Below, in pieces: positions 1 to 13,895 of a DNA stretch of 64,000 bases (position 1 is its first letter; each line of letters opens with the position of its first letter). The DNA is from Heterohyrax brucei (Eukaryota; Chordata; Mammalia; Hyracoidea; Procaviidae): NCBI GenBank assembly GCA_028571685.1, contig CM053148.1, positions 85,582,001 to 85,646,000 of the forward strand, given 5' to 3'. A program made the position numbers and the translations under genes. Below the pieces are notes generated by a model. It was given only the letters and a program-made list of their open reading frames with translations, did no database searches and was not told the origin of the DNA.

Positions 1-123
1 ATAAGGGACACTCACTTACCTCTGTCCTTGGTTCACTAACTTAGCCTAACCAATCATGTGGCCAGTGACACATGCACCTTCACCCCAACCACCCAACAAC
101 TAGTAGTGCATACACACAGTGCC

Positions 124-647
124 TGTCATGGATTCAATTGTGTCCCCCAAAAAATATATGTAGTAATTTGGCTGTGCCAGGATTCCCTGAATTCTGTGAT
201 TTTCTGATGCTGTAAATCCCAATCACTGTCTGTGGCTAATAGATAAGATGATTGTGTTGAAAAAGGATTAGGGAGGGACTGCCACACCCTTGGTAAGGGA
301 GTTTCCCTGGAGAGTGGCTTTCATCACCCTTGATCCTTTCATCCTATAGGAGATACAAAGGGAGAGAAGCAAGCAGAGAATCGGGAACCTCATACCATCA
401 AGAAAGCAGCACTGGGAGAAGAGCACATCTTTCAGACCTGAGGTTCCTGTACCAAGATGCTCCCTGACCAAAGACTAATCTAACATAAGGACTTCCCTCC
501 AGAGCAAACAGCAGGAAAGTCTTATCTTGGAGTAGGCACCCTGAATTTGGACTTGCAGCCTACCAGACTGTGTAAGCATAAATTTTCCCTTCTTAAAGCC
601 ATCTACTGTGTTTTTTTCTGTTACAGCAGCACTAGATGATGAAAACA
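124..647 (+). mobile_element. MaLR-like solo LTR with perfect 5-bp target duplication
   Basis: Starts TGTCATGGATTCAATTGTGT and ends in CA. It is flanked by GTGCC at 119-123 and again at 648-652. The length of 524 bp, TG...CA ends, 5-bp duplication and AT-rich polyadenylation region near 580 fit an ERVL-MaLR (MLT1-like) LTR. It defines the family found at least ten more times in this window. No internal retroviral region is attached, so it is a solo LTR. Confidence 0.85.
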
Positions 648-652
648 GTGCC

Positions 653-1180
653 CAACCCAGCAGCCAGCAATAAAATTTCCTCTACTCATGCCCCACTAAC
701 CAACCAATGTCATCTCATCAGTTACATCTGGTAAATGTCATCTGCCACTCTGCCACATGATAAGCAGGAAGTCCTAGTGCCCATATCCAGAGTTGGCCTG
801 GATGAAACATCACTCAGTCTCTGCCAGGCATCTGCACTTGAACTGAAACTCTTTGATGCTTCACCACATACAGAGATGACAATTTGTACATGGACAACAG
901 GCATCTCCCTCCATTTGGGCCACATACCCTCACAGTGGCTACAGAGACATCATGCCTTGACCTCCAACAAATTCAGTAACTGCTAGCACCAACCTGGATG
1001 GATTCCATGGTTTTGAAAGGGTTGTAGAAGGAACTTACCTACCCCAAATTTTCCACCAAGTATCAAGGAAACACCTGCTCCCTTGCCTCCACTAAGTCTG
1101 GTCAGGGAAGACATAAGAGACTAACCACAGAGGACTCACACACTGTTGTTATCTACTATACTCACTAGTAGGAGAAAAAT
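653..1180. other. no gene; possibly L1 5' region
   Basis: Lies between a complete LTR and the L1 ORF1 remnant. It contains chance open frames on both strands (735-986, 722-925) with no recognisable protein similarity. Its position fits an L1 5' UTR. Confidence 0.3.
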
Positions 1181-2444
1181 GATGGGCAGTCAACAAAGAC
1201 CTTTATAGACTAGAACCATGGAACAACAACAATTAAAATAATACAAAGAAAGAAAGACATTCAAAAGAGAAAGAGGAAATAAAAGTCAAGGTACATCAAA
1301 ATAAATTTTTTAAAAATTCAGCATAAAATGAACATAAATACACAATTGATAAAGATACATATACATAAGTTAATTAATTAGTGTCTCAGAGACAGCAGAC
1401 AATAGCAAATCATATGAATACACAAGATTCTTCAAATAAGTGAGCAAAATAAAGGCTCAGAGAACCTTCCTAAGGAAGAAGTGGTAATAGAACTATCTGA
1501 TAAGAAATTCAAAAGACTTACAGATAGATTACTAAAAGAATTCAAGGAAAACACACACAAAACCCTGGGAGAATTCAGTAAAGAATACTAGATTGAAAGG
1601 ACTAAAGAAATAAACAATTAGAAACCATACAAAACAACTAAACCATACTGAAAAATAAAACCATAGAAATCCAGAAAATTAACAATAAAATACCAGAAAT
1701 AGATAACTTAATGGAAGGACATAGAAGTAGAATTGAAGTACTAAGGGAAAAGAATCAGATAAGTTAAGGACAAATGCCTTGACACTAATCTTTTTTAAGG
1801 AACATTTTTAGAAAAAAGAATGAAGAAAACTCAAGAAATTCTACTATTTTAGTGGGACACCATCAAGAGAAAAAACATACACATAAATAGAATTCCAGAA
1901 GAAAAAAATAAGAGGAGGAGGGAGAAAAGAGATCACCAAGAGAATTTTTGAAGATTTGTTGACAGAAAATTTTCCTAATGTCGTGGAAGACAAAAAGCTC
2001 AGTGAACCCCATACAAGATAGACCCTAAAAGAAAGTCATCAAAACATTATCATAATCCAGCTTTCCAAAACCAGAGACAAATAGTTCCAAGAGCATCTCT
2101 TAAGAAATGAAATATCATCTTCAAAGGGGTACTAATAAGACTAAACACTGATTTCTCGGCAGAAACTGTGCAAGTAAGAAGGCAGTGGGATAACATATAC
2201 AAAACCCCAAAAGGAAAGAATTGCCGATGAAGAATTATATGTCCCGCAAGATTATCTTTCAAATATGATGGCAAAACCAGGACATTCCCAGTTAAACAAA
2301 AATTAAGGGAAATTGCAAAAACTGAACGAAATTTATAAGAGAGATTGAAGGGAGTCCTTCAGACAAGGAACCAAAGACTTGAGACAATAACCAGAGACTG
2401 AGACACAAGATAGACAAGATAGACACCAGCCCAGACAAACTGAA

Positions 2445-2607
2445 AAGCCAAACCCAATGCCATCGAGTTGATTCTGACTCATAGCAACCCTACAGGACAG
2501 AGTAGAACAGCCCCATAGAGTTTCCAAGAAATGCCTGATGGACTTGAACTGCTCACCTTTTGGTTATCCTCTGTAGTACTTATCCACTACACCATCAGGG
2601 TTTCTAA
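2445..2607 (-). mobile_element. AfroSINE-type tRNA-derived SINE, inserted in L1
   Basis: Reverse complement of the window's canonical SINE: a tRNA-like head (here at the right end), a middle segment with CCTTGGAAACTC-like sequence, and a tail with the ATGAGTCAGAATC motif. It interrupts the L1 ORF1/ORF2 junction. Confidence 0.85.
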
Positions 2608-3135
2608 CCCAAAGAATTCTCAAATGTAAAATTAAGTTCCAAAACCTACATCTGTAAATGATGACAACTTCAAAACAAAAAGAAAGAATAAATGACAGAG
2701 TTATGGATGTTCCATATGGAGAGTAAATCAAGGTGATATCAGGATACAAGAGAATATTTTAAACTTAAGAAAAGGAAGGTAAATTTCAGAGTAACCACAA
2801 AGAAAATGAATAAATCTTCTCACCAAAATAAAGAAAATCAAAAAGACTCAGAAACATAAAATCATCAAAAAAGAAGGAAATGAAAAGACAATCCATAAAT
2901 AAAAAGAACTCAGCACACAAAATTCAGTGGAACAAAGAAACCGCTGGTGTCACAATCAACGTCATAACAAAATAGCAGCCAGACAGCCAAGTGCCATCAA
3001 AATAGCAGCATACTTATCAATAATCACACTAAATGTAAATGGTTTAAGTATATCAGTCAAAAGAATGGCAGAATGGATTTAAAAAAAATCCATCAGTATG
3101 TTGCCTACAAGAGACGCACCTTAGATACAGACCTA

Positions 3136-3262
3136 AAAACCAAAAAACGTTGAATCAATTCTGACTCATAGGGACTTTATAGGGCAGTGTAGATCTGCCC
3201 CATTGGGTTTCCAAGGAGCACCTGATGGATTTGAACCGCTATATGACCAGGGTTTCCATGAA
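3136..3262 (-). mobile_element. AfroSINE fragment in L1 ORF2
   Basis: Reads as the reverse complement of the SINE tail and middle segment; the tRNA-like head is shortened. Confidence 0.75.
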
Positions 3263-3302
3263 GACATAGTAGATTAAAAACCAAAGGGTGAGGGAATAAA
3301 AG

Positions 3303-3332
3303 AATACATACACACACACACACACACACACA
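3303..3332 (+). repeat. (CA)n microsatellite
   Basis: Run of CA dinucleotides followed by TATAT inside the L1 remnant. Confidence 0.9.
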
Positions 3333-3889
3333 TATATCATGCAAAGAGAGCAGGAGTGGCAATAATCTCTGACACAATAGGCTGTAAATCAAAATCCATT
3401 ATTAGATACAAGGAAAGGCATTATATAATAATTAAAAGATCAATTCACAAAGAGGACATAACCACAACAAATATCTATGCACCCAATGACAGAACACATA
3501 CAACAAATATTAATAGAAACAAAAAGAAATAGTTTTACAATAACAGTATGATATTTAACACACCACTTTTGATAATGGACAAGACAACTAGGAAGAAACT
3601 CATAGAGATATGGAAGATGTAAATAACATAATGAACCAACTTGACCTTTTAGATAAATACAGAACATAACACACAACAGCAACACAGTGCATATCTTTCT
3701 CCAATACATATGGATCATTCTCCAAAATAGACCATACTTCAGTCCTTAAAGCAAGCCTTAGTGAATTCAAAAACATCCAAGTAATACCAAGCATCTTCTC
3801 TGATCTTAATGCTATAAAACTAGCAATAAATAATGGGAAGAACAAGGGAGAAAAAGAAACAAAAGATGGTAACTATTGGATAATTAAAA

Positions 3890-3947
3890 AATAAAAAACC
3901 CAAACACATTGCCATCGAGTTGATTCTGATTCATAGCTACCATAGTG
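3890..3947 (-). mobile_element. AfroSINE tail fragment
   Basis: Only the 3' tail segment (reverse complement of the GAGTCAGAATCAACTCGATGG-type end) is present, preceded by an A-rich run. Confidence 0.65.
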
Positions 3948-4010
3948 GGTAATAGAAGAAATTAAAAATGAAGTTAAATACTTAGAACCAAATGAGAATG
4001 AAAACACAAT

Positions 4011-4545
4011 TGTTAGGGGTTGAATTGTATACCCCCAAAAGTGTGTCTAGCAATTTGGCTGGGCCCTGATTCCCTCTATCGTGTGATTGCCCTCATTTTA
4101 TGATTTTCCTATGCTGTAAATCCTAATCTCCGCCTATTGTTAGTTGATAGGATTATATTAAAAGAGGATCAGGGTAGGACTGTAACGTCCTTACTAAGGG
4201 AGTTTTCCTAGAGTGCAGCTTGTCCCATGTTTTATCCTTCAAGAGATAAAAGGAAAGGAAAGCAAGCAGAGAGTGGTGACAACCTTGTACAGTCAAGCAA
4301 GCAGCACTGACAGCAGCCTGTGTCCTTCAGACCCGAGGTCCTTGTGCCAAGATGCTCTCTGGCCAGAGAAAGACTGATGCGACACAAGGAATATCCTCCA
4401 GAGTCCACAGAGAGTGCATTCCCCTGGAGCCCACACCCTGAATTCAGACTTTTGGCCTACAGGACAGCGTGAGAATAAACATTTTCTTTGTTAAAACCAT
4501 CTTCTTGTGGTGTTTCTGTTAGAACACTACCAGATAACAAAGACC
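4011..4545 (+). mobile_element. MaLR-like solo LTR inserted in L1 ORF2
   Basis: Same family and orientation as the LTR at 124. It splits the L1: the L1 reading resumes directly after it. Flanks are ACAAT (4006-4010) and ACAAC (4546-4550), a 5-bp target duplication with one change. The LTR must be younger than the L1. Confidence 0.8.
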
Positions 4546-4612
4546 ACAACATACCAAAACCTTTGGACTATAGCAAAGGCAGTTCTCAGAGGAGAAGCTA
4601 CAGAAATTAATT
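4546..4612 (+). mobile_element. L1 ORF2 continuation
   Basis: The translation resembles the L1 ORF2 stretch ...NLWDxAKAVLRG..., following directly from the part left of the LTR. It is cut off by the RTE element. Confidence 0.6.
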
Positions 4613-4615
4613 TTC

Positions 4616-6665
4616 GTTTTTGTTAAAAAGTGTTGTTCGGTCAATTCCAACTCATAGCGATCCTTATGTGCCACAGAACAAAACACTGCCTGGTCCTGCA
4701 CTGTCTTTCCAGTTGTAGCTATGTTTCAGCCCATTGTTGGAACCATTATGTCAATCAATCTTGTTGAGAGTCTGCTTCTCTTTTGCTGACTCTCTAGTGT
4801 ACCAAGTATGATATCCTTCTCCAGGACTGCTCACTGATGGCAACACATCCAAAGTATGTGAAACGTAGTCTCGCCATCCTGGCTTCTAAGGAGCATTCTG
4901 ATTGTGCTTCTTACAAACAGATTGGTTTGTTCTTTGGACAGTATAAGGGTACATTCAGTATTCTTTGCTGACACAACAATTCAGAAGTATCAATTTTTCT
5001 TCAGTCTTCCCTTGTTCATTGACTAGCCTTCACATGCCTGTGAGGAGATTGAAAAGCCCTTGGTTTGGATCAGGTCCACCTGAGTCCTCAAGGTGACTGA
5101 TATCATTGCTTTTCAACACTTTAAAGAGGTCTTTCGTAGCAAATTTGCTCAATGCAGCGTGTTCCGATTTCTTGACTGCTGCTTCCAAATGTTAGTGGCT
5201 AAATGGTTAAGTGTTGTGTCTGCTAACCAGGAGGTCAGCAGTTCAAATCTTCCAGGCACTCCATGGAAATACCATGGGGCAGCTCTACTCTGTTCTACAG
5301 GGTGACTATGAGTCAGAATCGACTCAACAGCAGTGGGTGTTTTTTTTTTTGGTTTGGCTTACATGGGTGTTGACTGTGAATCCAAGTAAGATAAAATCCT
5401 TGACAACCTCAGTTTTTTTCTGCTTGTCATGATGTTGCTTATTGGTTCAGTTGTGACAATTTTTGTTTTTCTTTATGTTGAGGTGTGACCCATACTGAAG
5501 GCTGTGGTCTTTGATCTCCATCAGTAAGTGTTTCAAGTAATCTTCACTTTCAGCAAACACGGTTGTGTCATCTCCTAATGCAGGTTCTTAATGAGTGTTC
5601 CTGAAGTTATGATGCCCATTCTTCTGCATATAGTCCAACTTCTCAGATTATTTACTCAGCATAAACATTGAATAGGTACAGTGAAAGGATGCAACGCTGA
5701 CTCATACCCTTCCTGACTTTAAACCAAGAAGTGTCCCCTCATTCTCTTCCAACAGCTGCCTCTTGATCCATGTGCAGATTCCTCACGAGCACAATTAAGT
5801 GTTTTGGAATTCCCACTCTTCACAATGTTATCCGTAACTTGTTATGATGCACACAGTTGAATTCCTTTTCATAGTAAGCAAAAGACAGGTAAACGTCTTT
5901 CTGGTATCCCCTGCTTTCTGTCAGGGTCCATCTGACGTCAGCAATAATATCTCTAGCTCCATTTTCTTCTAAATTGGGCCTAAATTTTTGGCAATTCCTT
6001 GTTGATATACTACTGTAGCTGCTTTTGAGTGATCTTCCACAAAATTTTACTTGCATGTGATATTAATTATATTGTTTGATAATTTCCACACTCTGTTGGA
6101 TCATCTTTCTTGGGAATAAGCATAAATATGGATCTCTTCCAGTCAGTTGGCCAGGTAGCTGTCTTCCAAATTTCTTGACATAGACTGGGGAGCACCTCCA
6201 GTGGGGCAACCATTTGTCAAAACATCACAATTGATATTCTATCAATTTCTATAGTCTTCTTTTGCACCAGGGCCTTTTGTATAGCTTGGACTTCTTCCTG
6301 AAGTACCACTGGTTCGTGATCACATGCTGCCTCCTGAAATTGTTGAAAATCAGTCAGCTCTTCTTGATATAATGACTCTGTATTCCTTCTACCTTCTTTT
6401 AATGTTTTCTGTGTCATTTAATATTTTCACCAGTATTGTGGCTAGAGACTTAAATTTTTTCATTTCTTTTGGGCTTCAGAAGTGCTGACCTTTTTTTTTT
6501 TTTCCTTGGCTTTTCTGACTCCCGGTCTTGGCACATGTCAATACTTTACTTTGTCTTCTCAAGCTTCCCTCTGAAATCCTTTATTCAACTCTTTCACTTC
6601 ATCATTTCTTCATTTTGCTATAATAGGACTAATTGCCCATATGAAACCTGGCCTCATATACTCTG
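4616..6665 (-). mobile_element. RTE (BovB-like) LINE, 5' truncated, inactive
   Basis: Reverse-strand copy of the same LINE seen at 54292-56160. On the minus strand, 5820-6056 translates to a reverse transcriptase stretch (IIADVRWTLTESRGYQKDVY, then a degraded FIDYAKAFDxVDH motif). The 3' end lies at 4616 and the upstream coding part reaches 6665. The endonuclease domain expected in a full RTE of about 3.3 kb is missing. A SINE interrupts it at 5190-5358. Confidence 0.85.
5190..5358 (+). mobile_element. AfroSINE, full length, inserted in RTE
   Basis: tRNA-like head (AGTGGCTAAATGGTTAAG, box-B-like GCAGTTCAAATC), middle segment, the ATGAGTCAGAATCGACTC tail, then T-rich GGTTTGG. The RTE sequence resumes after it. 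Confidence 0.9.
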
Positions 6666-6699
6666 AGGCCAGAAAAGCTAGATGGTTCCCAGCTACTGA

Positions 6700-7190
6700 T
6701 ACAGTCTTTTTGGCCAAGGACACAGTAAAAGGTCCTAGAAAGAAAGGGAGAAAAAAGTAGAATAAAACTCAAATTCCAAAACAACAGGCTGGGCTTCCTG
6801 GACCAGTACAGACTAGAGGATTCTCACGGATATCACCCTACGATATCCTCTAAACTTGGATCTTGAAGCCACTCCTAGTGGTCACCTTTCATCCTAGTAA
6901 TAGATTTGAGTATAAAATAAACAATAGCCCCATGAATCCTGTGTTCCCTTAAATAATCAATTATAGGAGACCAAACCATCAACATTTACCTTAAAACAAA
7001 GACAGAAACTAATGTGGGGCAGGGAATCTGGATTAATGGAAACAGAACAGAAACAATGAGAATGTCAACACATGGTGAAAAATGTGACCCATGTCATGGA
7101 ACAGGTTTTATAAAAACTGTTAAGTGGAAACATCATTTGCTATGTAAACTTTCACCTAAAAATCAATAAAATATTTTAAAAATTAAGCTG
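6700..7190 (+). mobile_element. retroposon 3' end, probably afrotherian L1 3' UTR
   Basis: Non-coding block ending in AATCAATAAAATATTTTAAA, a polyadenylation signal and A-rich tail typical of a LINE 3' end. The family assignment rests on my general familiarity with elephant L1 3' UTRs and is not proven here. Confidence 0.45.
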
Positions 7191-7239
7191 AAGGAAAAAA
7201 AGAAAGAAGAGAAGAAATTGTATCCAACAGAGGAAGACA

Positions 7240-7400
7240 GAACACTGTTTAGAGTACAGAGTTTCTCTTTGTGGCAACGAAAAGTTCTACAACTGACTGT
7301 GGTTATGGTTTCACATATCTATAAATATGCTGACAACCATTGAACTGTATACTTTAAATGGGTGAAATATGTGGTAACGTGAGATAATGAAAGATCTCTT
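7240..7400 (+). mobile_element. old mammalian L1 3' end
   Basis: Resembles the common L1M 3' motif: a TTCTACAACTGACTGTGGTTATGG-like stretch, then ACCATTGAACTGTATACTTTAAATGG. Confidence 0.6.
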
Positions 7401-7755
7401 GGTAAAATCATTAACAACAACAGCAAAATGAAGCCATCTGAGGATATGCTTGGGGAAGAATGGAGTCTAGAAACCACAGCTCTGATGAACCCCAAAAGAG
7501 CTTGAGAAAAACGACTCTAAACTCCAAAAGAGTTGGTAGGTTATGAGAGAAAAGGAGGGGGGATAAAAACTGACAAAGTGTTTTTTAACTGTGTCTGAGT
7601 ATTGGAAAATTAGGATCTTATGTGAAAGATTTTTAGAAATTATTTTTTTAAGGAAGGGTTAGCAATATGTTTACAGAAGAATGACAATGCATAAAAATAA
7701 ATGTATGCTTTCAAAAGAAAGATGCACTGAGGCACAGGGATTGGGCTCAAAAGTT

Positions 7756-7773
7756 TTTTTAAAAAAAAAAAAA
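7756..7773 (+). repeat. poly(T)/poly(A) run
   Basis: T run followed directly by an A run of about 17 bases. Confidence 0.8.
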
Positions 7774-8151
7774 AGTCAAATGACTGATTTAACCAAAGAT
7801 TGAAGTTCTACTGAGGCATTTAAATTCCTAAATAATGTAAGAGGAAGCCGGTAGATAATACACAACAGTTTTCTAAAATTAAATAAATGTAACTGTATTA
7901 TTGAGAAACACAAAGGAAGGCACCAGAAGAAATAGCTGAAAGAGTTGAAAGTCGTTGCTTCTAGAGATCATAGAAATTAGAAAAAGAAAAATGATTTTCT
8001 CTCTATGTCTGCGTGATGCACATTACATATGCATTCAGAAATGTGATATATAAAATACAGTTTTGCCCAATGCTATACTCTTGATACTCATAGTATTGAT
8101 ACTCACTTTTCCATTTGTAGTAATGTTTTTAAGTTAACTATGCATTATGAG

Positions 8152-8292
8152 GAAACCCTGGTGTGTAGTGGTTAAGAGCTCAACAGTCTGAATCCACCAG
8201 CCACTCCATGGCAACTTTAATAGGCAGTTCTACTCCGTCGTATAAGGCCTCTATGAGGTGGAACCAATTTTCTGACAGTGGGTTTGGCTTTT
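8152..8292 (+). mobile_element. AfroSINE
   Basis: Begins GAAACCCTGGTG and ends GTGGGTTTGGCTTTT. The flanks ATGCATTATGA (8140-8150) and ATGTATTACGA (8294-8304) look like an eroded target duplication. Confidence 0.85.
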
Positions 8293-9489
<1,197 letters not shown>

Positions 9490-10484
9490 TAATTTCTCTG
9501 TAGTTGTTAATTACTGTTTGAAAGATGTTAATTATCTCTAATGTTCGGAACAAGCAGAAAATATTAAAGACTTGCACTGAAGTAATATCCAAGTTTACAG
9601 AACATTTCTGCATAAATGCAGTTTGCAGCTGTAGCTGTGATTAAAGATGACTTCAATACAAGTAGTAAAATCCATTTTGTATTTGAAGATCTTTGTCTAT
9701 TCAGTGGTTGTCTCATACACTGTAATTGCTGGTCTGCCAGAGTTAAGATAAATAGATACTTCACGCCCACTGTGTCTCCATACCGGTAAATTCTGACAAA
9801 GACTTCTAGACAAAATGTAAGTTATGAGTCTGAATAGCCTGGCATGTGATTTAATAGATAAAACTGTCTTGAGTAAAAGTATGGAAGAAAGCTCTGATCT
9901 GTTCCTTTTATACAAAGGAGAACCACTTTAACAGAATATTAAAATTTCCAACAAGAGATAAAGGTTATATACTTACAATGTGGCAAGTATTTGTTGAGAA
10001 CTTGTTAGATGTTCTGAATATAAATACATTGAGTGCATATGACTCAATGCACAAAGTATTGTATTTTTCATTAGATTTCAGTAGTGCCTTGCAAATCAAT
10101 CTACGCATGTGCAAGCTGACATATAAAAGGAAGTCAGGTTCAAAATGTAACACATCTGTAGGGAGATGATTTTCTATCCACACTCATGTCCTGTCAGTCT
10201 GCCTAGAAGCGGAACAGGATAGGTCTCCTGCTTGCAATCAGCCATCCTGTGTAATCCTTCTTTCTTTCCTTTTTCCATGTCATCTTCAGCTGAAGAGAGC
10301 ACATTTCAACTGAATAGGAGGATGGCAGTTACAGCTGTTCCTCTTTGGATGGTTCTTCCTCCTTGCCAGTCTCTTCATGATGGAGCACCCTGGGATGAAG
10401 TCTTGTGTCTTCTCCCGTTCTGTACTGATACTTACTTCTATACTTTTATCATAGTCTCATCTGCATATGAATGGGTAAATTTTA

Positions 10485-10660
10485 AAAAAGGAGCTATCAA
10501 GCTGAGTCTGACTCATCACAACCCCTTGTGTGTCAGAGAACTGGGCTCCATAAAGTTTTCAATGGCTGTCATTGCTTGGCCAAGTAGTTCACTAGGTCTC
10601 TCTCCCAAGTCACCTCTGGAAGGATTCCAGCTTTGCTTGACAATTCAGTGCTTTTAACCT
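10485..10660 (-). mobile_element. diverged AfroSINE-family element
   Basis: Contains the GAGTCTGACTCATCACAACCC-type end, then TGTGTCAGAG, CTCCATA and TTTTCAATGGCTG. This layout recurs at 20865, 31010, 35700 and 58165 and marks an older SINE subfamily. Confidence 0.65.
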
Positions 10661-10711
10661 TTTCCACCACTTGGGAACTCAGATGTCTAATAAATAAACA
10701 AACAAACACAA

Positions 10712-10862
10712 AACCTGCTGCTGTTGAGTAATTTCCAACTCACAGCTACTCTATACAACAGAGTAGAACTGCCCCTTTGAGTTTCCAAGGAATGACTGGT
10801 GGATTTGAACTGCCGACTTTTGGTCAGCATGTTGCTCCAGCCTTAACCACTGTGACATCAGA
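10712..10862 (-). mobile_element. AfroSINE
   Basis: Reverse-strand SINE: tail motif first, GAACTGCCCC..GTTTCCAAGGA in the middle, and the tRNA-like head (AACCACTGTGACATCA) at the right end. Confidence 0.8.
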
Positions 10863-11049
10863 TGAGATCTAACAGATGCCCTAAATTTAATATGTGTAAG
10901 GTGGAACTTTGGGGCTTCCTCCACTGAAATCCTGTTCCACTCATAACCTTCCCTTCTCAGCTTAGAGTATCTCCATCCTTCTTGTTGGCTCAGAACAGAC
11001 ACCTAGGAGTCATCCTGTCAAACTCATAACTATTCTACGAGGGAAATTT

Positions 11050-11345
11050 GTCAGCTTTACCTTCAAAATATATTCAGTTATCTAATTTCTGCTCATAAGA
11101 CTCCCCTGATAGTAGCCACTGTGCACTCCCACTGCCATTAGTGTGATAGCGTCCTAACAGCCTTCCCATCACTCACTCTGGGCTCCTGGGGTCTGTTCAC
11201 AATACAGAAAAGTAATCTCTTTAAAGTAGCTATTGGATCATATCACTCCTCTGCTCAGAATCTTCCAGTGGCTCCTCATTTCACCTAGAGTGAGAATCTG
11301 TGCTCTTTTACTTCTTTACACTAAAAGACAAAGCCTTAGAAAGGA
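11050..11345 (+). mobile_element. L2 LINE fragment
   Basis: Carries the L2-typical run ATCATATCACTCCTCTGCTC followed by AATCTTCCAGTGGCTCC. Confidence 0.65.
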
Positions 11346-11914
11346 GAAATGCTACACAACAGGCCAGCAAACACGCTTTCATCTCAGCAGAGAGACATAA
11401 ATGCGAAAAGGAAAGCAGTTCTGATATTTTTTACTAAGAGAAGTTAAGGCTAATCTTTCTTTTATCTTTTTTCTCACCATTTTCCCCCACTGAGTGCTGC
11501 CAGTTTCTTCACCTAGAGAAAAAGCCTTGAACTTTCTGCACTGTTTTCCTTGCATGGGGTGCCTGCCTGAGTACTCTTTCACGTGTTTTGTGAACTTTTG
11601 TGTCTCTTGCTTGGGAATATGTTGAAAATGGCAAAGCCTAGTGAAAACACACACTTCCAAGGTGAAAGGAGTTAAATACTATAAAATAAAAATAAAGCAA
11701 ATTGTCCAGCCGTGGGACTTTCCTAGTAAACCTTTTTCTGAGTATCATTTCCCCTGAAGACTCATCTGCATAGCAAAATATGAACAAAGAGATGACAATT
11801 CTGACATCATTTCACTTATCTTGACCTATGTACATTTTAGGAAAGATTGTTTAAATATGTAATTTTATTAACAAAAAGGTATTTAAAAAAGAAGGGTCTT
11901 TACGGGGGCCTCTG

Positions 11915-12362
11915 ATGGCATACATAAATTTGTTCATCTTTGTATTTCTCTGTCCTCACTGCCTTCTGCTCTCCCTGGCTGATTCTGGCTCGTGTCACAC
12001 TTCTTCATTTGTTGTCCCTTGGACAGACAGTATGTGCTTCTACCTTGGGGTTTTGCCTGGAACACTAACCCCTTCACTTAACTCAAGCCTTTGCTCAAAG
12101 GTTGCATCTTGAATGATGCTCACCTCAATCATCCTATTTAGGATCATAACACATCATTTCCTACAGCACCCTAATCCATACCGGGCTCTTATTTCTGTCC
12201 ACAGTGCTTTTACCTTACAAGCAATCATAGAGTTTACTTAGTCATTTTGCCTACTGTTTATTTTCCATCATCTTCTCGCTATTCTCTTCATCCTTCTACC
12301 CAAGCCTATAGGACTGTGCCTGGCATATGGCACTCAGCAAATGTTGATGAATTAATGAAGAA
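11915..12362 (+). mobile_element. L2 LINE 3' end
   Basis: CT-rich L2 body (GCCTTTGCTCAAAGGTTGCA) ending in GTGCCTGGCATATGGCACTC and AGCAAATGTTGATGAATTAA, the usual L2 3' terminus. Probably the same insertion as 11050-11345. Confidence 0.75.
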
Positions 12363-12887
12363 CGCAACTCATTAGTCATACCTATGTAACTATGATTTTG
12401 ATTTAGTCACACTGACATTTCTATGGACTTTCATCGTGGAATACGTATCCTTTAATTCACTACTAAAGCATTTTGCATTCATGAGTCTTCCTAATTGCTA
12501 AAAATATTATTGGAATTGATATAATGATGTGAGGACTAGAATACAAGAAAAAAGTAGTTGGGACTGTTTTTTATCCCATACATCTGTCCTTTTTTCCCTG
12601 CACCTCTGTAACCCAATGGATGACTAGAAGAAAGGGAAACATTAAACAGAGATATTCCTGGGGAGATCTGAGGGAAGCACTCTGTAGGTAATGTTGCAGA
12701 TATATTATTGTTTGATCAAGGAAGTGTGATTAAATGTTTTAAAATATTTTAAATTTTATTTTCAGGGAAAATAAACACAAATCGTATTCACAGCCAACCA
12801 TTTCTATATGTAAAGCATTTCATGACAGTGGTAATATTCTTCATATTCTGCCACTATTCTCATTATCACTCTGTATTATTTCTTTTT

Positions 12888-13045
12888 TTAAATTTATTTT
12901 ATTATGACTGAGTGAAAATGTACATTCCCGTATAAAGTTACATGCCTACCTATATGCAGTTTCCACTGCTCTCCCTTCCCGGTGACAGCACATTATTCCT
13001 CTCTGCTCCATACATGTCTCAATGCCTTATACTCACTGGTCCATA
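12888..13045 (+). repeat. unnamed interspersed repeat, copy 1
   Basis: About 150 bp, closely matching 22572-22720 in the same orientation. Both copies share GACTGAGTGAAAATGTACATTC-type, CTATATGCAG..TTCCACTGCTCTC and CTCTGCTCCATACATGTCTC motifs. The T-rich left edge suggests the tail of a minus-strand retroposon. Confidence 0.7.
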
Positions 13046-13690
13046 AACTACTCATTTATGTTTTAGAATTACTGCTGTGAACTTGACCTGATATAGATAA
13101 TTCTTTAAGGGACTATGATACTCAAGGTAAGCATTCTTTAGGAATTCAGCTGAACTGTTATTTAGTTTGGAGATGACTTCAGGGTATAGTTTCAGTTTGA
13201 GCTTCAAAAGTTTTCTCAAGACAATACATTTGGGGGTTTCTCAAGCCTCAGTGGGCTCATTAAGTCTGGAGTCTATAAGAAATTTTAAATACTGTCTCAT
13301 ATTTTCCCTCTTTTTGATTAAGATTCATTTGTTGAGCTCTTGATCAAAACATTCAGTAATGCTAGCCAGGCACCATCCAGTTCTTATGATCTCATGGCAA
13401 AAGAGCAGTAATTTACAGAGGCAACTAGACTTACAGTCCAGGTGCTTCTTTGCCTCCTGGGTTTCCTTCTTCTGCTTCTGCTCTAGGCTAATAAAGACCA
13501 ATTTTTCCATCTTGCATGACCACTTATGAGCTAGTCATCAAACTTGGGAGTAGAAGAGATAGTGTAAAATCAATTGTTAGGCTAATCGACTGGATAGTCC
13601 CATGAAGTCATGACCCTAAGTCTTTGAACCCACAGAACTAATCTGACAAGGTATATGTTTGGTTATACCCATGCAATACCAGCGACTACG

Positions 13691-13705
13691 TTCTCTCTCT
13701 CTCTC

Positions 13706-13739
<34 letters not shown>

Positions 13740-13740
13740 G
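13691..13740 (+). repeat. (CT)n microsatellite
   Basis: Long CT dinucleotide run with a few interruptions. Confidence 0.95.
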
Positions 13741-13817
13741 GCTCCTATTATTTAAAACATATTTTCTACTTTATTCCACCCTTTTGTAAGTCTAAATCAG
13801 GAAGAGAATTTGAATGT

Positions 13818-13895
13818 TGTTGTTGTTGCTGTGTGCCATTGAGTCCATTACAACCCATAGTGATCCCTTGGTACAGAGTAGACCTACCCCAAGTA
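13818..13895 (-). mobile_element. AfroSINE tail fragment
   Basis: TTGTTGTTGCTG run joined to a GAGTCCATTACAACCCATAG..GTACAGAGTAGA segment, as at other minus-strand SINE tails here. Confidence 0.6.

Larger units (their letters stand above)
1180..4010 (+). mobile_element. L1 LINE, decayed, with ORF1 and ORF2 5' remnants
   Basis: In broken frames the translation matches L1 ORF1p: near 2145-2205 a TDFSAETVQVRRQWDNIYK stretch and near 2250-2310 LSFKYDGKTRTFPVKQKLRE. ORF2 then begins with ITLNVNGL near 3020, and NIYAPN of the endonuclease domain lies near 3470-3486. Many stops and frameshifts make it dead. It is interrupted by minus-strand SINEs at 2445-2607, 3136-3262 and 3890-3947 and by the LTR at 4011. 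It continues briefly at 4546-4612. The stretch 653-1180 may be its 5' UTR, but I cannot show that. Confidence 0.85.

Noticed and set aside
10232..10657. 141-codon + strand open frame in intron 3
   Set aside because: Ends inside a SINE-family element, has no recognisable domain, and chance frames of this size are expected in 64 kb.
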